Shown: positions 12,189 to 19,702 of the stretch, piece after piece
How the letters are laid out: the number at the start of each line of letters is the position of its first letter
Numbering within the stretch: position 1 is the first letter of the stretch
Source: a virus
Virus record (IMG/VR): IMGVR_UViG_3300008113_001050
Coordinates: 1 to 26,540 of that record
Length of the DNA: 26,540 bases
Reading direction: 5' to 3' (one strand)
Program-made: the position numbers and the translations under genes
Notes under the pieces: generated by a model
Told to the model about the DNA's origin: nothing
What the model saw: the letters and a program-made list of their open reading frames with translations, nothing else
The model's database searches: none

Positions 12189-12421
12189 ACCTCTCTGGTG
12201 TCAGTAATCCAAGGTTTAAATAAATCTCCTTCATCAGTCAGACAAATTAAATAGTTTGTTCCTCGTCTCATAACAGTTCCAATCTTTCCAGTAGAAACTT
12301 GTTCAATTAGAGATCCTTCTCTAAACAAATCTCCACTGATATACTGTTCACGTATATCTTCTACTTCTAATTCAGGTTCTGGTTGCTTAACTTCTGAGAT
12401 GAACTGTAGAAAGGTTTTCAT
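12185..12421 (-). CDS. Small KOW-like protein (78 aa)
   Basis: ATG 12421 overlaps the stop of the upstream gene (ATGA). It starts MKTFLQFISEV, a head sequence common in cyanophage structural-region proteins. An acidic linker (QPEPELEVEDIREQ) follows, then a small beta domain with EGSLIEQVSTGKIGTVMRRGTNYLICLTDEG, which looks like a KOW/SH3-type barrel. It ends FKPWITDTREV. Possible nucleic-acid or protein binder. Function unknown. Convergent with the plus-strand oxygenase, sharing overlapping stop codons. Confidence 0.72.
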   Translation of the reverse strand: MKTFLQFISEVKQPEPELEVEDIREQYISGDLFREGSLIEQVSTGKIGTVMRRGTNYLICLTDEGDLFKPWITDTREV

Positions 12422-12654
12422 TTGATAAATTTAACAACTTCTTTTGTGTTTGACTTAATGTATTGTTGACCAAGTTTTTTTAACTTAGTATACTGTGTCT
12501 TTTGATTTTTGTTCTTTAAAATTAAGTCATCCATAAATGCAGAAAAATAGAGATACAAATCTAATGCTGCATCCCTATCATTCCTCATTACCTTCTTTTC
12601 TATTTTATACGCATCTTTGAATTGATCAAAGATTGGCGATAGAAATGTTGGCAT
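12418..12654 (-). CDS. Small basic helical protein (78 aa)
   Basis: ATG 12654, 78 residues. Helical and lysine-rich: FLSPIFDQFKDAYKIEKKVM, then RDAALDLYLYFSAFMDDLIL, then KNKNQKTQYTKLKKLGQQYI. No cysteine, no signal and no membrane span. It lies between two other small genes of the mazG operon, and a weak late-type CATAAATA is upstream. Not recognised beyond being a plausible cyanophage hypothetical protein. Confidence 0.68.
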   Translation of the reverse strand: MPTFLSPIFDQFKDAYKIEKKVMRNDRDAALDLYLYFSAFMDDLILKNKNQKTQYTKLKKLGQQYIKSNTKEVVKFIK

Positions 12655-12672
12655 TTTAAAACATATATTTTT

Positions 12673-12680
12673 TATTTATG
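12673..12680 (-). promoter_or_regulatory. Possible late promoter CATAAATA
   Basis: Minus-strand CATAAATA overlapping the stop of the 69-aa gene, 18 bases before the ATG at 12654. One mismatch from consensus, and the predicted leader would be only about 12 bases. Confidence 0.4.
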
Positions 12681-12885
12681 ACTCTGTAACTTCTCCAACA
12701 GGAACTAATACATCCTCTTTATCTTCTAGAAGTTTATCTGTATAAGAATCATCAAGTTTATTGATCACTCCTCTAATAACTTCAATTCTTGCTGGAGCAA
12801 ATTCAAAGCTATAATTTTCCTGTTCCTTAAGGAGAAGTTGCATTACTGCTGCAGCTTCAGAAGTTTCAAGTTCAAGTTTAATCAT
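12676..12885 (-). CDS. Small acidic protein (69 aa), coupled to mazG
   Basis: ATG 12885 overlaps the mazG stop (ATGA). Sequence pattern: a short strand (IKLELETSEAAAVMQLLLKEQ), two helices with an aromatic turn (ENYSFEFAPARIEVIRGVINKL), and an acidic tail (LLEDKEDVLVPVGEVTES). No cysteine or membrane segment. The N-terminal ETSEAAAVMQLLLKEQENY pattern recurs in small phage proteins. No function known. Confidence 0.72.
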   Translation of the reverse strand: MIKLELETSEAAAVMQLLLKEQENYSFEFAPARIEVIRGVINKLDDSYTDKLLEDKEDVLVPVGEVTES

Positions 12886-13298
12886 CGGTCATCCTCAGAA
12901 CGGTTTTCGGAATAATACACATCAAATACACCACCAGGGTAACGCTTTTCAAGTTTTTTAACGTTGCGGGCAACAACTTCGTCAAACTCTACGCCAAGTG
13001 CAATACATGCTTGAGCAACATACCACATAAGATCCCCAAGTTCGATGATCAAATGTTCACGATTGTCCTCATTCCAAGGCTTTCCTTGGAAAATCATTTT
13101 CTTAATGATTTCAAGGAATTCGCCACCTTCGGCATTGATACCAACACCAGCAGTAAGGAGACGTTCAATGTTTGCACCTTTACGATCAAGTTCAACAAGA
13201 CGATCAGAAAGGGCAACAAAGTCAGTTGATGCGTCTGAAGTAACGGCATCAACGAACTCTTGATAACGATTGAAATCAATTTGTTTGGTCATTTGCAT
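12882..13298 (-). CDS. mazG: MazG-like nucleotide pyrophosphohydrolase
   Basis: 138 residues; ATG 13298, or 13292 (MTKQ) as second choice. The helical MazG core carries the metal-binding set: Glu57 and Glu60 (NAEGGEFLEI), then Glu86 and Asp89 (IELGDLMWYVAQAC). Such enzymes hydrolyse NTPs or dNTPs to monophosphates and pyrophosphate. Cyanophage MazG has been proposed to influence alarmone or nucleotide pools and genome base recycling. First gene of its own short operon behind a good sigma-70 promoter, so early expression is expected. Length is typical of single-domain phage MazG. Confidence 0.93.
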   Translation of the reverse strand: MQMTKQIDFNRYQEFVDAVTSDASTDFVALSDRLVELDRKGANIERLLTAGVGINAEGGEFLEIIKKMIFQGKPWNEDNREHLIIELGDLMWYVAQACIALGVEFDEVVARNVKKLEKRYPGGVFDVYYSENRSEDDR

Positions 13299-13315
13299 TT
13301 TCTTTAAGCTAAAGT

Positions 13316-13344
13316 ATTATAGAACAAAAAGGTTAAAAAGTCAA
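13316..13344 (-). promoter_or_regulatory. Sigma-70 promoter for mazG
   Basis: TTGACT (13339-13344), 17-bp spacer, TATAAT (13316-13321) on the minus strand, overlapping the end of the upstream oxygenase-like gene. A small CTTTA/TAAAG hairpin (13302-13314) lies at the expected start. Confidence 0.85.
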
Positions 13345-14109
13345 ATTAAATATTTGTGACAGATTAAAGTCATCTAAAAGTTTTTTGTTTTCTTTTACAA
13401 CATTTGGATAGATCTGCATAAAAGCTGCTATGGTCAATCTATCGTGTGTATTAAACCAATCGGTTTCGATGTGAGGACTATGTAGAACTGTTGTTGAATA
13501 TGCAATCAAAGTATTGTATTGCATAGGTATAACTTCTTCAAGTTTAAAATTTGAATCTCCTTCAAATTTAGACCATGCAATATTATTATTTCTATTGAAA
13601 GAATTCATAATGTGGTACAATTCGTTTATTTCTTGTAAAGACATTTCAAATAAACTCATTTTGTTTTTATAAGACCACAATCCAGTTCCACCAAACATAT
13701 CTTGCGTTAAACAAAGATTTACCGCCAAGTGTGTTTGAATTGACAAAGGAACTATCGAACAATCTACATGTGGTAAATTGTATGAGCAGTTCATCTGCCC
13801 ATTAAAACAATTCACATATAAGTCATAACACTCAACATCTGAATCACCAAATATTTTAGAAACCTCTTTGGAAATAAAAGCTCCAAATTTGGGACAGTGA
13901 GAACTAGGAAATCCAGAAGTTTTTCCTGGTCTCCATGTTGGGTGTGAATTATAATATGGAAGACTTTCTGTGAGATTCTTTAATTTATCTGGATATTTTA
14001 AAAAATCTTCAATCACTAATGCAGTTTGAGTTCCTACAGAAATCAATTTATAATCTACATTATTTACTTGAGTGCTGTCTTGCCATAAGTGATCAATAGT
14101 TTCAATCAT
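13333..14109 (-). CDS. DUF6445-like 2OG oxygenase-fold protein (258 aa)
   Basis: ATG 14109 overlaps the gp41 stop (TAATG). Signature of the 2OG-oxygenase fold: LPHVDCSIV with His114 and Asp116, the GGTGLW turn at 140-145, then YNTLIAYSTTVLHSPHIE with distal His210, and Arg224 in HDRLTIAAF. The His-x-Asp, GGT and His order with a 260-residue length fits the DUF6445 family of putative dioxygenases. The HWRPGKTSG-like region (THPTWRPGKTSGFPS) is also typical. Substrate unknown. It is the last gene of the polymerase-uvsX-gp41 operon before the mazG promoter, and looks more AT-rich than gp41. Confidence 0.75.
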   Translation of the reverse strand: MIETIDHLWQDSTQVNNVDYKLISVGTQTALVIEDFLKYPDKLKNLTESLPYYNSHPTWRPGKTSGFPSSHCPKFGAFISKEVSKIFGDSDVECYDLYVNCFNGQMNCSYNLPHVDCSIVPLSIQTHLAVNLCLTQDMFGGTGLWSYKNKMSLFEMSLQEINELYHIMNSFNRNNNIAWSKFEGDSNFKLEEVIPMQYNTLIAYSTTVLHSPHIETDWFNTHDRLTIAAFMQIYPNVVKENKKLLDDFNLSQIFNLTF

Positions 14110-15482
14110 TAGAACTTAAATCCTTCAAAAGATTTTTTAGCAGGTTTGTTTAAGGTAACTATATCTTCTTCCTGACCACTATCTAGGATATCACTTTGGG
14201 CAGATTGTTCGATGTCATGAAGTCTCATCTTAGATCGATCAACACCAATCAAAAACTTTCGATTGGTTGAAAGATCATTGTAACGATTTTTTAATTGTTT
14301 TACCATTATCTGTCCCATTTGTTCAAGTTCCTCTGTAGATATGAGAGCAAACATAAGATCAGCAGTGGCAGGGAGACCAAAGGATTCAGAAGTATCAGTA
14401 AGTTCAATGTTAGAGCTATTATAACCTGAACGAGTGGTTTGGGTAGCGGTGACAATAGGTACATTACACTCAACTGCAAGACCTCGTAACTCCTCAGCAA
14501 TAGCCTTAACATAGGTATAGCTGTTAACGATACTCCCTTTGTATCTAGATGATGCACAAATGTTCAGATAATCAATCATAATGATATCTGGTTTAAAGCT
14601 TCTCTTCATTGATAAATCATTCATAAGAGTCTTAAAATGACCTACATGTGCAGAAGCAGTTGGGTATTCTTTGATGATAAGAGTCCCAACATTCTTTTTC
14701 ATCAGAGCATGAATCTTTTTTTCAAACGATTGCCTTGGAAGTTCTGCAAGATCCCTAATATTAACATCTAGGAGATTTGCGTCAATTCGTTCAGCAATTT
14801 TCTCTTCTGCCATCTCCATTGTAATGTAGAGAACGTTCCTCCCCTGGAGCAGCACGGAGCTAGCCAAATGGCACATGAATAAACTTTTGCCGACACCTGT
14901 ACCAGCAAGTACGACGTTAAGAGTCTTAGTAGGTAAACCGTCTTTAGTAATTTTGTTAAAGTACTCAAGATCAAATGGGATTTTCTCTTCTGACTTGTGA
15001 TAGAAATCATATCGTTCCTGAAAGTTTTTTATATAATCGTGACCAACGTTATGGTCAAAAGATACCCCTAACGCCTCACTAAGAATGTGTGGAATAGAAT
15101 CTTTATTTTTCTTTCCACTATCATCATCAACAATATGAACTGACTCCATAAGAGCCAGATATATTGCTCGATCTTTACACCATGTTTCTGTGGATGTAAC
15201 TAGCCAATCATAATCAGAAACATCATCAGTAAAATTGCTAATGATTTGATTACATTGCTTCAGTTCATCATCAGATACATTTCTCCTATTAGACAACTCA
15301 ATGAAAAGAACTTCCTTCGTTGCCAACTTATCATAGGTAGAAAAGTAGGTATAAATTTCCTCAAAGATGATACGTTCAGACATCTCCCCAAAGTATTCAT
15401 CTTTGAGGAAAGGAATCACCTTCCTACAATATTTTTCATTGTAGATAAGATTCCTTAAAATTGTAATCTCAATTCGATCCAT
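14109..15482 (-). CDS. 41: T4 gp41-type replicative DNA helicase (DnaB family)
   Basis: 457 residues from ATG 15482, one base after the stop of the upstream oxygenase. An N-terminal helical domain (1-150) is followed by a RecA-type core: Walker A GTGVGKS (194-200), the conserved YITMEMAEEKIAERIDANL, Walker B-like IIMIDYLNIC, and SYTYVKAIAEELRGLAVE. It unwinds the fork 5'-3' as a hexamer with gp61 primase. Aligns end to end with T4 gp41 (475 aa) with no gap visible. The C-terminus SFEGFKF resembles the NrdB tail TFAGFKL. Confidence 0.95.
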   Translation of the reverse strand: MDRIEITILRNLIYNEKYCRKVIPFLKDEYFGEMSERIIFEEIYTYFSTYDKLATKEVLFIELSNRRNVSDDELKQCNQIISNFTDDVSDYDWLVTSTETWCKDRAIYLALMESVHIVDDDSGKKNKDSIPHILSEALGVSFDHNVGHDYIKNFQERYDFYHKSEEKIPFDLEYFNKITKDGLPTKTLNVVLAGTGVGKSLFMCHLASSVLLQGRNVLYITMEMAEEKIAERIDANLLDVNIRDLAELPRQSFEKKIHALMKKNVGTLIIKEYPTASAHVGHFKTLMNDLSMKRSFKPDIIMIDYLNICASSRYKGSIVNSYTYVKAIAEELRGLAVECNVPIVTATQTTRSGYNSSNIELTDTSESFGLPATADLMFALISTEELEQMGQIMVKQLKNRYNDLSTNRKFLIGVDRSKMRLHDIEQSAQSDILDSGQEEDIVTLNKPAKKSFEGFKF

Positions 15483-15483
15483 A

Positions 15484-16044
15484 TCAAAGGTAATGGAGAT
15501 AGGTGCTTAAAAGGTACTTGTCGTTGCTGATCGGGGGATTCCCTTTATGTGGAAACATCCAAAGAGGAGGGAAGATGACCAGTTTACCAGCTTCAGGCTT
15601 AATTGTCAAATCGACAAATTCAGTTTCTCCACCTTCATGAACATCATTCAAATACCAAAAAAATGAAAGATACCTTTTGGCAGTCATGTGATCTTGAACA
15701 TCAACATGAGTGTTGAACATATCATTTCCATCATTTTTATATTTCTTAATTCTAAACTGTTCAAATCCATGTTGATGTTCTCTTGGAAAACAACGTTTAT
15801 CAACTAAATGATAATATTGTTTTAGATAATTTCCCATAGTAGCCATAACTTGCCTTTGCAATTCTGCTACTTCTAAGTCATCAAAATTACTTGTAAGATT
15901 GAATTGTGTGAAGGTTGGTCTTTTGTAATTATCCACCCTTTCCTGATATTCAGTTTTTCTTTCATACAGTTGAATTAATGCATCACATAATTCTTTAGAT
16001 AATGCATTTTCATGTATTTGAATTAAGTCATTAAGATTCACCAT
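15484..16044 (-). CDS. 2OG-Fe(II) oxygenase superfamily protein (186 aa)
   Basis: ATG 16044 overlaps the uvsX end by 14 bases. Prolyl-hydroxylase-like signature: FNTHVDVQDH with His113 and Asp115, YLSFFWYLNDVHEGGETEF, the PEAGKLVIFPPLWMFPHKG segment with distal His166, then SNDKYLLSTYLHY. Where most family members have the 2OG-binding Arg there is Lys176. Length and order match phage 2OG-FeII_Oxy_3 proteins. It sits between recombinase and helicase genes, but no functional link is demonstrated. Substrate unknown, with protein or nucleobase hydroxylation the usual possibilities. Confidence 0.85.
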   Translation of the reverse strand: MVNLNDLIQIHENALSKELCDALIQLYERKTEYQERVDNYKRPTFTQFNLTSNFDDLEVAELQRQVMATMGNYLKQYYHLVDKRCFPREHQHGFEQFRIKKYKNDGNDMFNTHVDVQDHMTAKRYLSFFWYLNDVHEGGETEFVDLTIKPEAGKLVIFPPLWMFPHKGNPPISNDKYLLSTYLHYL

Positions 16045-17038
16045 AAGAAAATTCCCTACGAGCTGTTTCGTCTAATGCTTGCATTACTTCTTGGGTGAAA
16101 TATACTTCTGGCTCTTTGAGAATTTGCTTGGCGTAAACTTTTTTACCGTCCATTTCATAACGCCCCGCAACATTCTTCCAGAGTCCGCCGAGTTCCCCGA
16201 GTTCCAGAAGACCATAATAGCGATCAAGACCGCGCTCATCATAAAATAGACGGATTTCAACTTCCTGATTCTCCTTACTTAAACGCGACTTATGAGTCTT
16301 TGCTTTAATAATGTTTCCGACGATTTCTGTTCCATCCTTTTCTTTCTTTTTGCTGAGATAGATGATCGTAGAAGCAGCATACTTGAGTCCACTACCTCCG
16401 CCCATTTCTTTAGTTGGTACATAAGCTCCGATGACATCATAGGTGTGATTAGTAACGATCATTGGAATGTTAGCTTGCCCCAATTTGAGTGTCAACATTC
16501 TGAATGCGCCCTTTACAAGTTGTGATTTAGTCATATCACGAACTTGCTTATCGTTCAGTGCATCAGTGATCTCTTTCTCAGTGGAAAGCATCCCCAAAGA
16601 GTCTAGCACAAACATACAAGGTTTGCGCTCCTCTTCAGGTTTTTTTAAGTACATGTCTACTGCCTTGAGTGCCTTTCCACGAAACTCTTCAATAGTAACA
16701 ACATTGACAACCACAAGACGAGAAGTATCAATACCACGAGATTCTACAAGCGATTTAGTAATAGCTGCTTCAGTATCAAAATAGAGACAAAAAGCATCGG
16801 GATTGGTATCAAGAAAATTCTTAACAACGGCGAGACTGAAGAAAGTCTTTCCAGTACTAGACTCTCCAGCAATAGCAGTAATCTTATTCCCAGATACACC
16901 ACCAAATATGCTACCTGAAACCAGTGCGTTAAGAATGTACGAACCTGTGTCAACATAAGTTTCCGTCTCATCAATATCTGATGCCAACTTAGTATAGTCG
17001 TCACCAATTTCTTTTACAATATCTTTTAAAAAATCCAT
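16031..17038 (-). CDS. uvsX: UvsX, RecA-like recombinase
   Basis: 335 residues from ATG 17038, preceded by AGGAG at 7 bases; an in-frame codon at 17095 lies inside gp43 and is rejected. Walker A GESSTGKT (58-65), LYFDTEAAITKSL, Walker B-like CMFVLDSLGML, and the DNA-binding loop region KEMGGGSGLKYAAS are all in RecA order. It loads on single-stranded DNA for recombination-dependent replication and repair. It follows gp43 by 7 bases, as in T4-like cyanophages, and looks complete (T4 UvsX 391 aa, cyanophage forms shorter). Confidence 0.95.
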   Translation of the reverse strand: MDFLKDIVKEIGDDYTKLASDIDETETYVDTGSYILNALVSGSIFGGVSGNKITAIAGESSTGKTFFSLAVVKNFLDTNPDAFCLYFDTEAAITKSLVESRGIDTSRLVVVNVVTIEEFRGKALKAVDMYLKKPEEERKPCMFVLDSLGMLSTEKEITDALNDKQVRDMTKSQLVKGAFRMLTLKLGQANIPMIVTNHTYDVIGAYVPTKEMGGGSGLKYAASTIIYLSKKKEKDGTEIVGNIIKAKTHKSRLSKENQEVEIRLFYDERGLDRYYGLLELGELGGLWKNVAGRYEMDGKKVYAKQILKEPEVYFTQEVMQALDETARREFSYGES

Positions 17039-17045
17039 AAGTCTC

Positions 17046-19379
17046 CTAAGCGAAAAAGTCTTCCAAAGAACCACGCTTTTCAGTCTTCCAACCAATACAA
17101 GTCAGAATAGATTTCAGTGGTTCTAGAAATGATTTGTCAAATTGCAAATTGTAATCAATATGCTGTTCAGACACAACTTCCTTTGGGTATTGCTGAATGA
17201 ACGAAATTACGTTTTCCCGTGTGGGATTTTGTTTCTTAAGATAGCAGTATTTAATTTTTTCACCATTATTAATCAAAGCATACTTATTAGTAAGTTTCTT
17301 TTCTTTGACATAATGGTTAAACAGTAGACATCCACGTACATGGATTGGTGTTCCTTTCTTGTAAATGGAAGCAGGTGATTTCCATTTTACAATATCACTT
17401 GCAGTTCGTGGGAATGCAATCTGATCAACTGGAAGCGTAGAAAATTCCTTTTTAAAGTTATCAATGAAATTAATTACTTCATCTTCTGTAGATGTCATAA
17501 TCAATTTAAATGCATCTTTAATTTTTGTCCTACAAGCTGCTGGTGTTGAAGATTTGATTGCTTCAAGACCCATGATCTTCAATTTAGGAGTTTCGTAACG
17601 AACACCTTCGCTATCCCATACATTGAGAATGTATCGTTTCTTTGCTGTCCAGATTCCACGATTAGCAATGTTCTCGCGTTTCATGAACATCTTTTGTTCA
17701 TAAGCATTTACATAGTCAGCAAGTTCCTGATATGACTTGCTGATGTATGGTTCAAATTGTTCCTGGCAAATCTTGTCTAAGAAATTTACAATGGTAGTTT
17801 CATCAACCTCACGATTTGCAAAAACTTTTTCAACCAAACCACCAAGATTCAAATAAATTGAATCTGTGTCTACTGCAATAACATAGTCAGTATCTTCAGT
17901 TTTAAGCAATTTATTTAGATACTGATTCATTTTATTCTCAATCCAACGGATTGAGACTTGACCAGAAAGAGTAATTGCTTCTGCGTTTTCAAGTTTATAG
18001 TATCGGAAGTATTCGTTACCGATAGCACCATATGCAGAGTTCAATTGAATCTTACGAGCCATCTGAATGTTGTTGCACCGTGCAATTTCTTTTTCAAGAG
18101 TTTTTGTAGGTGTTTTCTGATAGGCTTGTTTTGCCTCCAACATTTTCTTTTTATAGATGACTCGATCCTGATAGATCTTATCCATCAGATTTGGAAGGAA
18201 TCCTCGTTTATTAGTGTCAAAGAATGCACCGTTAGCACAAACGGTTTGACCACAAAGATCGGAAAAATCAAGCTCTTTATTTAAGATCCCTTCAACAGTC
18301 GCGCTGGGATGCTTATATGGTTGGAGGGTTTCAGGTGAGATGTTGTATTGCATAATAAGATGGGGATAGAGGCTATTAAGATCAAAACTAACCACCCAAT
18401 CATACTTCCCAGGAATCGGTTCTTTAACATAAGCACCTGCGTACTGAGCATCTTTCTTGCCATCCACTTTTGGTGGAATGACAATATTTTGTTTCTTTAA
18501 GTAGTTATAAATGATACTATCCCACATTTTAACCTGGGAGAATACGTCGGCATAATTCACCTTGGCATCGTATGCCATAGTGATTGCCACCAGTCGATAA
18601 GATTCCTGGTTTGAATAAGTAAACTTCTTATACAAATCAAGATAATCTAGAACTGTGATTCCTCCAATGTCATAAACAATTTGTTCTCTACCGCTGATGA
18701 CTGCTTCTTTGCGAGTCAGAAGTCTCCAAGGAGATATTCTCCTAGCATCACGTTCTCCAAACAGACGATCAATTCGTCCACAAAGATATGGAATGTCATA
18801 CAGTTCGCAGTTCCAACCAGTAATTACCTCAGGATAATTATTCTCCCAATAATAGAGAAATTTATTAATAAGATCATGTTCGTCAGAACATTGAATGTAC
18901 TCAACGTTTTTTTGTTTATTGATAAATGGTTTTACACCCCAAGTACGGATTTCTTTAGTTGCATAGTCCTGCATAGAGATCGTCAAAAGTTCTTCTGCAC
19001 AATCTCTTACGTTTGGGAATCCATTCTCAGATGCAACCTCAATATCAATAGTAGATATTTTAATTTTAGTAATATCAAACTTGATTTCATCTTCAGGATA
19101 ATTATCTGAGATGTATTGATAAATGAACCTATTATTCCCGTAGATATCAAAATTCTGAACGTCTTCGTATTTACGATAGAACTCTCTACATTCCTTTACA
19201 TATCCAGGTTGAATAGGTTCAACATATTTTCCATCAAGTGTTTTGTATTGAGTTGGTTTTTGAGAAAGTACAAACAGAGTTGGTGAATACTTTTCTCGTG
19301 TTTGGAAATGGTCGCCGTTGTCGTAGCCACGAATGAGAAACTCATTTCCGATCAATTGAACATTCGTATAGAATCTCAT
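17046..19379 (-). CDS. 43: gp43 family B DNA polymerase with apparent loss of Exo III region
   Basis: 777 residues, ATG 19379 overlapping the previous stop (ATGA). Exo I Asp112 and Glu114 (TIDIEVAS), Exo II ITGWNCELYDIPY (Asp195), motif A DLNSLYPH (333-340), motif B KIQLNSAYG (443-451), motif C VDTDS (503-507). The C-terminus RGSLEDFFA is a clamp-binding peptide for gp45. Between Exo II and motif A it is about 51 residues shorter than T4 gp43. ESYRL runs straight into VAITMAYDAK, so the usual YNIxDVE stretch with the catalytic Exo III Asp is absent. Polymerase motifs are intact, but proofreading should be lost if the sequence is real. In frame, with no stop nearby. Confidence 0.95.
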   Translation of the reverse strand: MRFYTNVQLIGNEFLIRGYDNGDHFQTREKYSPTLFVLSQKPTQYKTLDGKYVEPIQPGYVKECREFYRKYEDVQNFDIYGNNRFIYQYISDNYPEDEIKFDITKIKISTIDIEVASENGFPNVRDCAEELLTISMQDYATKEIRTWGVKPFINKQKNVEYIQCSDEHDLINKFLYYWENNYPEVITGWNCELYDIPYLCGRIDRLFGERDARRISPWRLLTRKEAVISGREQIVYDIGGITVLDYLDLYKKFTYSNQESYRLVAITMAYDAKVNYADVFSQVKMWDSIIYNYLKKQNIVIPPKVDGKKDAQYAGAYVKEPIPGKYDWVVSFDLNSLYPHLIMQYNISPETLQPYKHPSATVEGILNKELDFSDLCGQTVCANGAFFDTNKRGFLPNLMDKIYQDRVIYKKKMLEAKQAYQKTPTKTLEKEIARCNNIQMARKIQLNSAYGAIGNEYFRYYKLENAEAITLSGQVSIRWIENKMNQYLNKLLKTEDTDYVIAVDTDSIYLNLGGLVEKVFANREVDETTIVNFLDKICQEQFEPYISKSYQELADYVNAYEQKMFMKRENIANRGIWTAKKRYILNVWDSEGVRYETPKLKIMGLEAIKSSTPAACRTKIKDAFKLIMTSTEDEVINFIDNFKKEFSTLPVDQIAFPRTASDIVKWKSPASIYKKGTPIHVRGCLLFNHYVKEKKLTNKYALINNGEKIKYCYLKKQNPTRENVISFIQQYPKEVVSEQHIDYNLQFDKSFLEPLKSILTCIGWKTEKRGSLEDFFA

Positions 19380-19693
19380 CCAGCAGTAGTCAGTTTGATG
19401 TACTTATCCAATATAGTACCAGAAGGATCGAAAATTGTCAAGAACTTATCAGATGACATAAGGATTTCTTCTTGACCACAGTACTTTGGAAAGTTTTCCA
19501 AATAACCATCTTTGGTGATAATGCATGGATTGATAAGTTTGCAGTTTGGCATTCCATATTCAGCCAAAATTTCTTGAACTTCTGCAATAACGTACATGCC
19601 GTTATCAAACAAGACAACTTTAATTACTTTTTCATCTTCAGTTTCACCATCCACAGTTTCATCAAAAACTTCATAAGCATCATCAGGACTCAT
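19376..19693 (-). CDS. Small acidic beta-rich protein upstream of polymerase (105 aa)
   Basis: ATG 19693 with AGGAG 7 bases upstream that overlaps the end of the nucleotidyltransferase gene. The N-terminus is acidic (DDAYEVFDETVDGETEDEK). The core alternates strands: VIKVVLFDNGMYVIAEVQEI, CKLINPCIITKDG, LENFPKYCGQEEILMSSDKFLTIFDPSG, like a small Sm/SH3-type barrel. No membrane span. It is tightly coupled to gp43 by ATGA. A role in regulating or assisting the replisome is a guess from position; I do not recognise the family. Confidence 0.72.
   Translation of the reverse strand: MSPDDAYEVFDETVDGETEDEKVIKVVLFDNGMYVIAEVQEILAEYGMPNCKLINPCIITKDGYLENFPKYCGQEEILMSSDKFLTIFDPSGTILDKYIKLTTAG
19413..19441 (-). 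promoter_or_regulatory. Sigma-70-like promoter for gp43
   Basis: TTGACA (19436-19441), 17-bp spacer, TACTAT (19413-19418) on the minus strand inside the 105-aa gene, 34 bases before the gp43 ATG. The coding context makes chance possible, but both boxes and the spacing are good. Confidence 0.6.
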
Positions 19694-19702
19694 TTGTTTC
19701 TC

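Noticed and set aside
17039-17095. N-terminal extension of UvsX from an upstream start codon
   Set aside because: It would lie inside gp43. The ATG at 17038 has AGGAG at good spacing and matches the normal UvsX start.
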